DNA of 7,005 nt from Candidatus Moraniibacteriota bacterium (GTDB lineage: Bacteria > Patescibacteriota > Minisyncoccia > Moranbacterales > UBA9337). The DNA lies in contig DNVQ01000010.1 of the NCBI GenBank assembly GCA_003507475.1, positions 1,838-8,842 on the forward strand, read 5' to 3'. The position numbers and the translations under genes were made by a program. The notes below the pieces were generated by a model. That model ran no database searches and was not told where the DNA came from. It was given only the letters and a program-made list of their open reading frames with translations. This document shows positions 1-4,090 of this stretch, piece after piece. Position 1 is the stretch's first letter. Each line of letters opens with the position of its first letter.

Positions 1-1086
1 AATACTCAGATTATTGCCAACGAACTGGATGCTATCGGGGGAGAGTTCAATGCTTTTACGGGAAAAACAGCTACTGCTTATTACGCCAAAAGCGATGCTA
101 AGCATTTGGATATTACCTTGGACGTGATATCAGATATGTTTCTTAATTCAAAACTTGAAACCAAAGAGATAGAAAAGGAGCGGGGAACTATTTTGCAGGA
201 ACTTAATATGTATGAAGATATGCCGATGCGAAGCGTGGATGATGTTTTTGAGAGTTTGCTTTATGGCGATCAAAAACTAGGAAGAGAAATTATCGGAACC
301 AAGGAAACTATTTCAAACGTAGTAAGAAAAGATTTTGTTAATTATATCAAGAAATTTTATGTGGCGACTGACACAGTAATTTGTGTGGCGGGAAAATTTG
401 ATGAAAATAAAATAATTAAGAAAATAGAAAAAATATTTTCTCAAATGAATCAAGCCGATAAGCCTGATTTTGAAAAAGTAGTGGAAAAGCAAAAAACCTC
501 TCAGATAAAAATAAAAAATAAGAAAACTGATCAAACTCATTTAATTTTGGGTGCGCGCGCTTATGAAGATGGTCATGAAGACGAGTATGTCTTGTCATTG
601 TTATCAATAATTTTGGGTGGAAATATGAGCAGCCGGATTTTTATTAATGTGAGAGAAAGACAGGGTCTGGCTTATTATGTTCATACCGGATCAGAGTCTT
701 ATCAGGAAGCGGGATATCTTGCAACTTCGGCTGGCGTTGAGCATAAGAATTTAAATAAGGCTGTAGAAACAATTTTGAAGGAATATAAGAAAATATCCAG
801 CAAAAAAGTCACCCCTCAAGAATTGCAAAAAGCCAAGGATTTCATTAAAGGAAAGTCGGTAATGGGATTAGAATCTTCCGACTCAGTGGCTTCATTTTTG
901 ATTGGCCAGGAAGTAAGAAAAGATAAGATTTTAACACCCGAGGAGATATTTAAAAAAATTGATAAGGTAACGGCAGAAGATATTTTGAGAGTGGCTAAAG
1001 ATATTTTTAAAAACGAAAAATTAAATCTGGCCTTAATCGGACCGCACAAAAAATCCAAAGAATTAGAAGAAATTTTAAAATTTTAA
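1..1086 (+). CDS. M16 family zinc metallopeptidase (processing-peptidase-like), 5' end missing
   Basis: The frame is open from base 1 and ends at TAA 1084-1086, giving 361 residues of a protein usually about 410-430 long. Roughly the first 50-60 residues, including the HxxEH zinc motif, lie upstream of the window. The visible start NELDAIGGEFNAFTGK is the block that normally follows HxxEH by a few residues in bacterial PqqL/YmxG/MPP-beta-like M16B enzymes. E60 and E67 in KERGTILQEL are seven residues apart, matching the conserved pair in this family; E67 should be the third zinc ligand. The second, non-catalytic M16 domain includes RERQGLAYYVHTG (about residues 218-230), the conserved R..GLaYy element that contacts substrate. 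The family cleaves peptides inside a closing chamber; the substrate here is unknown. No signal peptide can be judged. The next gene starts 31 nt later with no terminator between, so the two are probably co-transcribed. Confidence 0.93.
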   Translation, partial: NTQIIANELDAIGGEFNAFTGKTATAYYAKSDAKHLDITLDVISDMFLNSKLETKEIEKERGTILQELNMYEDMPMRSVDDVFESLLYGDQKLGREIIGTKETISNVVRKDFVNYIKKFYVATDTVICVAGKFDENKIIKKIEKIFSQMNQADKPDFEKVVEKQKTSQIKIKNKKTDQTHLILGARAYEDGHEDEYVLSLLSIILGGNMSSRIFINVRERQGLAYYVHTGSESYQEAGYLATSAGVEHKNLNKAVETILKEYKKISSKKVTPQELQKAKDFIKGKSVMGLESSDSVASFLIGQEVRKDKILTPEEIFKKIDKVTAEDILRVAKDIFKNEKLNLALIGPHKKSKELEEILKF

Positions 1087-1117
1087 TCGAATCCATAGTC
1101 TGGATAAATCTAACATT

Positions 1118-2140
1118 ATGGAAAAAAAATTAATCGGAACTTCAACAGAGATAATCTTAAAAGTAGTCGCAATTGTTTTGGGACTGGGTTTGCTTTATTT
1201 GATTCGAGATATTTTGGCTTTATTTTTTGTAGCGGTAATTATAATGGCAGCTATTGATCCGTTGGTGACGTGGTTTCATGGAAAAGTTAAAATTCCTCGC
1301 TCAGCGGGAGTTTTGATTATTTATGTTTTTCTTATTTCTATCTTTGCGGCCATAGTTTCCTTTTTGATTCCAGCTTTGTCTGTGCAGTTTAAGGGATTTA
1401 TCGGAGATCTTCCGAATTATTTAGAAAAAGCTGACGAATTTTTAAGGAGAATTTCTTTTTCCGGCCAGTCTTATGGATTTAGCCTTGATTTAAATAAGGT
1501 TACTGAAAGTTGGAGCAATTCTTCTTTTAATGTATTTTCTACCACAATAGGATTTTTTACCGGCTTAATTTCTTTTATTGCTGTTTTATCTATGGCTTTT
1601 TATATGTCCGTCAAAGAAGATGGGATGGAAAACTTTTTAGAATCAGTGACGCCTAAAAAATATAAATTTACAGTGGTTAAAATTGCTAAAAAAATAAAAA
1701 ATAGAATTGGTCGCTGGATGAGCGGACAACTGGTATTGATGTTTATTATTTTCTTATTAGACTATGCGGTACTTTATTTTTTGGGAGTGCCCTATGCTCT
1801 GGTTATCGCATTAATTGGCGGATTTTTGGAAATAGTTCCTTATGTTGGACCGATAGTTTCTACTTTTATAGCGGTTTTGGTAACTCTTTTGGTTTCTCCG
1901 ATAAAAGCAGTATTTGTTTTTATTTTTTATGTTATTATTCAGCAAGCAGAAAATAATATTATCTTTCCTCAGATCATGAAAAAAGCGGTGGGGCTAAATC
2001 CGTTGGCTGTAATTTTGGCGATGTTAATCGGTTTGAAACTGGGCGGGGTGCCGGGCGCTATTTTAGCTGTGCCGGTAGCTACTGCAGTGGGAATTATAGT
2101 AAAAGAATCGATGAGAAAAAGTGAGACAGATAATTTTTAG
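1118..2140 (+). CDS. AI-2E family transporter (UPF0118/PerM/YdiK-like membrane protein)
   Basis: The product is 340 aa, a normal family length, with about eight hydrophobic segments. These lie near residues 12-28, 33-50, 61-85, 143-163, 203-222, 225-250, 255-275 and 295-325. A soluble amphipathic stretch (about 86-135) follows the third helix, as expected for the family. The diagnostic element is EIVPYVGPI at residues 238-246, followed by a helix and QQAENNIIFPQIM, the usual QxxEN..i.P.im block. C-terminal GLKLGGVPGAILAVPVA is also typical. Characterised members export autoinducer-2 (TqsA) or act as Na+(Li+)/H+ antiporters, so the cargo cannot be assigned from sequence. The ATG at 1118 has no recognisable SD; the upstream bases are TAAATCTAACATT. 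It sits 31 nt after the M16 gene. Family membership is firm; substrate is not. Confidence 0.93.
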   Translation: MEKKLIGTSTEIILKVVAIVLGLGLLYLIRDILALFFVAVIIMAAIDPLVTWFHGKVKIPRSAGVLIIYVFLISIFAAIVSFLIPALSVQFKGFIGDLPNYLEKADEFLRRISFSGQSYGFSLDLNKVTESWSNSSFNVFSTTIGFFTGLISFIAVLSMAFYMSVKEDGMENFLESVTPKKYKFTVVKIAKKIKNRIGRWMSGQLVLMFIIFLLDYAVLYFLGVPYALVIALIGGFLEIVPYVGPIVSTFIAVLVTLLVSPIKAVFVFIFYVIIQQAENNIIFPQIMKKAVGLNPLAVILAMLIGLKLGGVPGAILAVPVATAVGIIVKESMRKSETDNF

Positions 2141-2154
2141 ATTTAGATTAAAAA

Positions 2155-2216
2155 GTAGAGACACGATTCATCGTGTCTTAATAATATATTTTAGACGCGA
2201 TAAATCGCGTCCCTAC
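2155..2216 (+). repeat. Inverted pair of GTAG-tagged palindromes (REP/BIME-like element)
   Basis: There are two 24-nt arms, 2155-2178 and 2193-2216, separated by a 14-nt AT spacer. The left arm is GTAG followed by AGACACGA-TTCA-TCGTGTCT, a perfect 8-bp hairpin. The right arm contains GACGCGAT-AA-ATCGCGTC and ends in CCCTAC. The reverse complement of the right arm matches the left arm at 20 of 24 positions, and all four differences are transitions. The unit is therefore a palindrome of palindromes with GTAG at one end and CTAC at the other. Such GTAG-plus-hairpin units in head-to-head pairs are the form of REP/BIME elements mobilised by RAYT (TnpA-REP) transposases. No RAYT gene is in the window. 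The element occupies most of the 112-nt gap before rsmI and might also impede transcription leaving the AI-2E gene. Confidence 0.75.
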
Positions 2217-2252
2217 ATTAAAAATCAGATTGATTAAACTATTTATAAAAAT

Positions 2253-2930
2253 ATGAATCAGATAAAAGAGGGAATTTTGTATGTGGTGGCCACGCCTATC
2301 GGGAATTTGGGTGATATTACTTTGCGCGCCCTTGAAATATTAAAAAGCGTAGATATGATTCTTTGTGAGGATACACGGGTAACTAGAAAATTATTAGATA
2401 GGTATGAGATCAAAGTTCCAGTCATGTCTTATCATCAACATAGTAAAATCGGAAAAATTGATGAAATAGTGTCGAGATTAAAAAATGGCGAAAATATGGC
2501 TTTGGTTACGGATGCAGGTACTCCTGGTGTTAGCGACCCTGGAAATATTTTAGTCAAAGAAGTGATAAGCGAAGGAGTTAAAGTTATACCGATTCCCGGA
2601 GCTTCAGCAATTGGAGCATTGATTAGCGTGGCGGGAATTGATATGCAAAAATTTGTTTTTTTGGGATTTCCACCGCACAAAAAAGGCCGTCAAACTTTTT
2701 TTAAAGAAGCGATGGAATTTAAATATCCGGTGATGTATTACGATTCCCCACATCGACTTTTAAAAAATTTAGAATTGCTAAAGGAATTGGGATTTGAAAA
2801 AAATATTATTGTCGGCCGAGAGTTAACAAAAATGTTTGAAGAAGTGGTTCGAGGAAATGCTGACGAAATAATTGAATATTTCAGTCGAAAAGAAAAAATT
2901 AAGGGAGAATTGGTGGTGATCTTAAATTAG
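2253..2930 (+). CDS. rsmI: 16S rRNA (cytidine1402-2'-O)-methyltransferase RsmI
   Basis: RsmI uses S-adenosylmethionine to methylate the 2'-OH of C1402 in the ribosomal decoding centre, together with RsmH, which methylates the base N4. The tetrapyrrole-methylase fold is visible throughout. YVVATPIGNLGDITLRAL (residues 10-27) is the N-terminal signature. CEDTRVTRKLL (38-48), VTDAGTPGVSDPG (85-97, SAM-site loop), IPIPGASA (112-119), FLGFPPHKKGRQ (136-147), YDSPHRL (163-169) and GRELTKMFEE (188-197) follow in the family order. At 225 aa it lacks the C-terminal extension of about 55-60 residues present in longer homologues such as the E. coli enzyme. The end falls right after the core fold, so this looks like a natural short form. 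The ATG at 2253 has no SD (ACTATTTATAAAAAT upstream). A repeat element separates it from the upstream gene. Confidence 0.96.
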   Translation: MNQIKEGILYVVATPIGNLGDITLRALEILKSVDMILCEDTRVTRKLLDRYEIKVPVMSYHQHSKIGKIDEIVSRLKNGENMALVTDAGTPGVSDPGNILVKEVISEGVKVIPIPGASAIGALISVAGIDMQKFVFLGFPPHKKGRQTFFKEAMEFKYPVMYYDSPHRLLKNLELLKELGFEKNIIVGRELTKMFEEVVRGNADEIIEYFSRKEKIKGELVVILN

Positions 2931-2962
2931 GAATTTGGTAATTTAAGAATTTGATAAATTGA
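2931..2962 (+). repeat. Two degenerate 16-nt AT-rich direct repeats after rsmI
   Basis: GAATTTGGTAATTTAA (2931-2946) is followed directly by GAATTTGATAAATTGA (2947-2962), with 13 of 16 positions identical. The pair lies between the rsmI stop and the next promoter. No function is evident, and at this AT content such a pair could arise by slippage or chance. Confidence 0.4.
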
Positions 2963-2972
2963 ATAACTTTGT

Positions 2973-3000
2973 TTGACATAATGCTAAAAAGATATATAAT
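2973..3000 (+). promoter_or_regulatory. Strong sigma-70-type promoter for the leader and two small genes
   Basis: The -35 box is TTGACA (2973-2978) and the -10 box is TATAAT (2995-3000), both perfect consensus with a 16-nt spacer. The predicted transcription start is about 3006-3008. It lies between rsmI and a terminator-containing leader, so the leader and the SD-bearing small genes appear to form their own transcription unit. Confidence 0.85.
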
Positions 3001-3006
3001 CAAAGC

Positions 3007-3075
3007 ATGAAAAGAATTTATCAATCAAATCCAAACAATAACAATAATAATCGCTTAGGGCGAGCTTGTTTCTAA
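3007..3075 (+). CDS. Possible 22-aa Asn-rich leader peptide (leaderless start)
   Basis: An ATG at 3007 falls on the predicted transcription start. It opens a 22-codon frame that begins MKRIYQSNP, continues with six consecutive Asn codons (seven Asn of eight residues from N8), and ends NRLGRACF before TAA 3073-3075. There is no SD, so translation would have to be leaderless, which fits the SD-less style of the larger genes here. Position (promoter, short frame, then terminator) matches an attenuation leader peptide, but no homologue is recognised. The Asn run may simply reflect an AAY-rich unstructured leader. Existence as a translated peptide is unproven. Confidence 0.35.
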   Translation: MKRIYQSNPNNNNNNRLGRACF

Positions 3076-3111
3076 TTGTTTCGGATAAAAATTGATAGAT
3101 AAAGAAACCAG

Positions 3112-3135
3112 TCGCCTAAAACAGGCGATTTTTTT
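3112..3135 (+). terminator. Intrinsic terminator in the leader of the small-gene operon
   Basis: The stem TCGCCT (3112-3117)/AGGCGA (3123-3128) closes a 5-nt AAAAC loop and is followed directly by seven T (3129-3135). It stands after a strong promoter and only 27 nt before the next start codon. It therefore either ends a small RNA or acts as an attenuator for the downstream genes. Confidence 0.85.
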
Positions 3136-3162
3136 GTTGTTAAAATAAAGGGAGGAAAAACA

Positions 3163-3405
3163 ATGGGAAAGATCGCTAAGGTTAGAGGTACTGGCAAATG
3201 GGCAGTTCTTTTTGATGGAAATAATAGTCCGATCTCTTGGGGAGAAATAGTGGCTTATGATAAAGATAATGGGATGGTTATCCTTGAGGGTAGGGGGCAA
3301 TATCCGGAGAGATTAATTCTCGACTGCGATTCTGCACTTACTGCGCAAGAAACATTTGAGGCAATGGTTAAAGTTGAAGAAAGGATGATATGCGAAGGTC
3401 TATAA
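3163..3405 (+). CDS. Hypothetical 80-aa protein with VLF-x5-P-x2-WG motif (ORF A)
   Basis: The start is ATG 3163, preceded by a strong SD, GGGAGG at 3150-3155, with 7-nt spacing. The stop is TAA 3403-3405. The product is a small, acidic, soluble-looking protein with no signal peptide or membrane segment. The N-terminal half looks beta-rich (KWAVLFDGNNSPISWGEIV, about residues 12-30, then a GMVILEGRG strand). The C-terminal third looks helical (TAQETFEAMVKVEERM). I do not recognise the family. The element V-L-F-x5-P-I-x-W-G reappears in the next gene, so the two may be distant paralogues. The gene lies downstream of a promoter and terminator leader, and the next gene's SD overlaps its stop codon, so the two form a compact operon. 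A real gene is likely from the SD and operon spacing; its function is unknown. Confidence 0.75.
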   Translation: MGKIAKVRGTGKWAVLFDGNNSPISWGEIVAYDKDNGMVILEGRGQYPERLILDCDSALTAQETFEAMVKVEERMICEGL

Positions 3406-3419
3406 AGGAGAGAGTTGCG

Positions 3420-3593
3420 ATGAATAGAGAAGATAAAAAATGCGTGGTGGTTTTTAATGAAGAGGGTGAGCCTGTGCGTTGGGGCTTTATGAACTCTGAA
3501 ATAATTAAAAGGTTCATGGAAAATTTTGTGTACGCGGTATATGACACAAAAGAAGTTGCCAAGTATTTTTGCGGAAAGGCTTTCTGGTGCTGA
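3420..3593 (+). CDS. Hypothetical 57-aa protein sharing the P-x2-WG motif (ORF B)
   Basis: I chose ATG 3420, not the in-frame ATG at 3390, because AAAGGAG (3404-3410) lies 9 nt upstream; the earlier ATG lies inside ORF A and has no SD. The product begins MNREDKKCVVVFNEEGEPVR and continues into WG. The segment CVVVFNEEGEPVRWG aligns with WAVLFDGNNSPISWG of ORF A (V-[LV]-F-x5-P-[IV]-x-W-G). A helix-like segment (SEIIKRFMENFVYAVYDTKEVAKYF) follows. The frame then ends abruptly in CGKAFWC and TGA. Omitting one T from the TTTTT run at 3566-3570 would instead continue as FAERLSGAEFKADKVKN, which looks more natural, so a one-base shift is possible. The longer frame would run through the downstream hairpin and promoter, however. 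Family and function are not recognised. Confidence 0.65.
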   Translation: MNREDKKCVVVFNEEGEPVRWGFMNSEIIKRFMENFVYAVYDTKEVAKYFCGKAFWC

Positions 3594-3617
3594 ATTTAAA
3601 GCAGATAAAGTTAAAAA

Positions 3618-3648
3618 TACCCGAGATGAAGATTCTTCATCTCGGGTA
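3618..3648. terminator. 14-bp perfect hairpin after ORF B, likely terminator of uncertain direction
   Basis: The arms 3618-3631 and 3635-3648 (TACCCGAGATGAAG / CTTCATCTCGGGTA) pair perfectly around an ATT loop. On the + strand the hairpin is followed by AAATTATTTAAAT, which is A/T-rich but has no clean T-tract. On the - strand it is followed by TTTTTAAC. Position 24 nt after the ORF B stop suggests it ends the small-gene operon and insulates the promoter just downstream; it may work better in reverse. No - strand gene was found to need it. Confidence 0.6.
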
Positions 3649-3673
3649 AATTATTTAAATGAAAATAAAAAAG

Positions 3674-3702
3674 TTGACTTACTTTCCAATAAAAGTTATA
3701 AT
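3674..3702 (+). promoter_or_regulatory. Strong sigma-70-type promoter for the tandem RNA elements
   Basis: TTGACT (3674-3679) and TATAAT (3697-3702) are separated by the ideal 17 nt. The predicted start is near 3709-3711, about 53 nt upstream of the first structured RNA copy. The rest of the gap from 3594 to 3762 holds only the hairpin at 3618-3648 and AT-rich sequence. Confidence 0.82.
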
Positions 3703-3762
3703 ATTTATTATTACTGATAGAGTTGTTGTGAATTAATTGCTGTAGAAAATTTAATTCTAAAT

Positions 3763-3878
3763 AAGGAGGCTAAGATTCGTGATTAAAAATCGACTGGTTG
3801 CCCAGAGATCACGAGGAGTCCAATGGCAAAACCCACTTAGACTGGTATTTATATACCTTATGTTTAAGTGGGTTTTTT
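3763..3878 (+). ncRNA. Structured RNA element, copy 1 (tandem duplicate)
   Basis: The copy begins AAGGAGGCT and ends in the terminator T-tract. Helix P1 pairs TCGTGATT (3777-3784) with GATCACGA (3807-3814), seven Watson-Crick pairs plus a G-U. Inside P1, CTGG-TTGC-CCAG (3794-3805) forms a 4-bp tetraloop hairpin. The loop TTGCC (3798-3802) can pair with GGCAA (3825-3829) as a pseudoknot. The terminator follows. Against copy 2, the last 54 nt of the conserved block (3787-3840) are identical. The differences cluster in the P1 loop strand and at two bases near the 5' end. One is a 1-nt length change that shifts any reading frame, so the RNA seems conserved and not a peptide. AAGGAGG stands 9 nt before a GTG (3779) that opens a 42-codon frame running through the terminator. 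No known RNA family is recognised. Confidence 0.72.
3828..3878 (+). terminator. Intrinsic terminator of RNA copy 1
   Basis: AAAACCCACTTA (3828-3839) pairs perfectly over 12 bp with TAAGTGGGTTTT (3865-3876). The T-tract is 3873-3878. The 25-nt loop contains a second hairpin, GGTAT-TTAT-ATACC (3844-3857). The 5' arm overlaps GGCAA, the proposed pseudoknot partner, so the two structures compete. Confidence 0.85.
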
Positions 3879-3923
3879 GTATAAAAAAAGGAAGAGATTG
3901 TCTTTAAAAATTGAACCTAAATT

Positions 3924-4049
3924 AAGGAGGCTGCGATTCGTGATCGAGAAATCGACTGGTTGCCCAGAGATCACGAGGAGTCCAATGGCAAAACCCACTT
4001 AGGATAGCTGTAGTTTGTGCTACATGTTGCTTAAGAGGGTTTTTATTTT
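3924..4049 (+). ncRNA. Structured RNA element, copy 2 (tandem duplicate)
   Basis: This is the second copy, offset by 161 nt from the first. P1 is a perfect 8-bp helix, TCGTGATC (3938-3945) with GATCACGA (3969-3976); the last pair is G-U in copy 1 and G-C here. The inner CTGG-TTGC-CCAG hairpin and the GGCAA partner are unchanged (3949-4002 is identical to the copy 1 block). The SD-like AAGGAGG stands 9 nt before a GTG (3940) that here opens a different, 20-codon frame ending at TAG 4000-4002. The last five codons, MAKPT, form a mini-frame also present in copy 1. No separate promoter is visible in the 45-nt spacer, so expression would depend on read-through of the first terminator. It is the last element before the glycan-synthesis gene. 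Confidence 0.72.
3990..4049 (+). terminator. Intrinsic terminator of RNA copy 2
   Basis: AAAACCCACTTA (3990-4001) pairs with TAAGAGGGTTTT (4032-4043), with one A-A mismatch. TTTTTATTTT (4040-4049) follows. The loop holds TGTAG-TTTGTG-CTACA (4009-4024). Compared with copy 1 the loop sequence is unrelated, yet an inner hairpin is kept. It ends about 40 nt before the start of the glycosyltransferase gene, so that gene is either controlled by read-through or has its own promoter. Confidence 0.78.
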
Positions 4050-4067
4050 AGACATAAATTTTGTATT

Positions 4068-4073
4068 TATAAT
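4068..4073 (+). promoter_or_regulatory. Possible -10 box for the glycosyltransferase gene
   Basis: TATAAT lies 17 nt before the ATG at 4091, so the transcript would be nearly leaderless, in keeping with the absence of an SD. No good -35 box sits at the right distance: TAGACA at 4049-4054 is only 13 nt away. This is weak evidence in an AT-rich stretch. Confidence 0.3.
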
Positions 4074-4090
4074 TCGTACAATATAAATTT

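Larger units (their letters stand above)
3007..3135 (+). promoter_or_regulatory. Candidate transcription-attenuator leader, or a ~129-nt small RNA
   Basis: The interval runs from the predicted transcript start to the T-tract of an intrinsic terminator, upstream of an SD-bearing gene. Several pairings are possible. TATCAAT (3019-3025) can pair with ATTGATA (3091-3097) as a closing helix. TCGC (3051-3054) can pair with GCGA (3060-3063) in a small hairpin. TTAGG-G-CGA (3055-3063) can pair with TCGCCTAA (3112-3119), giving 8 bp with one bulged G. That last pairing uses the 5' arm of the terminator and would act as an antiterminator. The layout therefore allows a switch. Alternatively the whole interval is a stand-alone small RNA with read-through into the downstream genes. 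It matches no riboswitch class that I recognise. Confidence 0.5.

Noticed and set aside
313..1058. Several 60-80-codon frames on the - strand over the M16 gene
   Set aside because: They lie wholly inside a gene with clear family motifs, have Phe/Leu/Ser-rich translations typical of antisense to AT-rich code, and have no SD or promoter.
3055..3300. 81-codon - strand frame over the leader and ORF A
   Set aside because: It is antisense to an SD-bearing gene and crosses the leader terminator, with no start signal of its own.
3526..3717. 63-codon + strand frame overlapping ORF B
   Set aside because: It has no start signal, and it runs through the 14-bp hairpin and the promoter at 3674-3702. It is kept only as the possible shifted continuation of ORF B.
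3940..4002. Conserved small protein encoded by the tandem copies
   Set aside because: A 1-nt length difference between copies gives unrelated peptides over a stretch of identical DNA, so the shared signal is RNA, not a protein; only MAKPT is common.
3763..4049. CRISPR array or tRNA interpretation of the tandem repeat
   Set aside because: There are only two copies with a 161-nt period and conserved internal helices plus terminators. There is no short-repeat/spacer pattern and no cloverleaf.
4049..4082. Full promoter TAGACA with TACAAT or TATAAT before the glycosyltransferase gene
   Set aside because: The spacers would be 22 or 13 nt, both outside the usual range; only a possible -10 box is listed.
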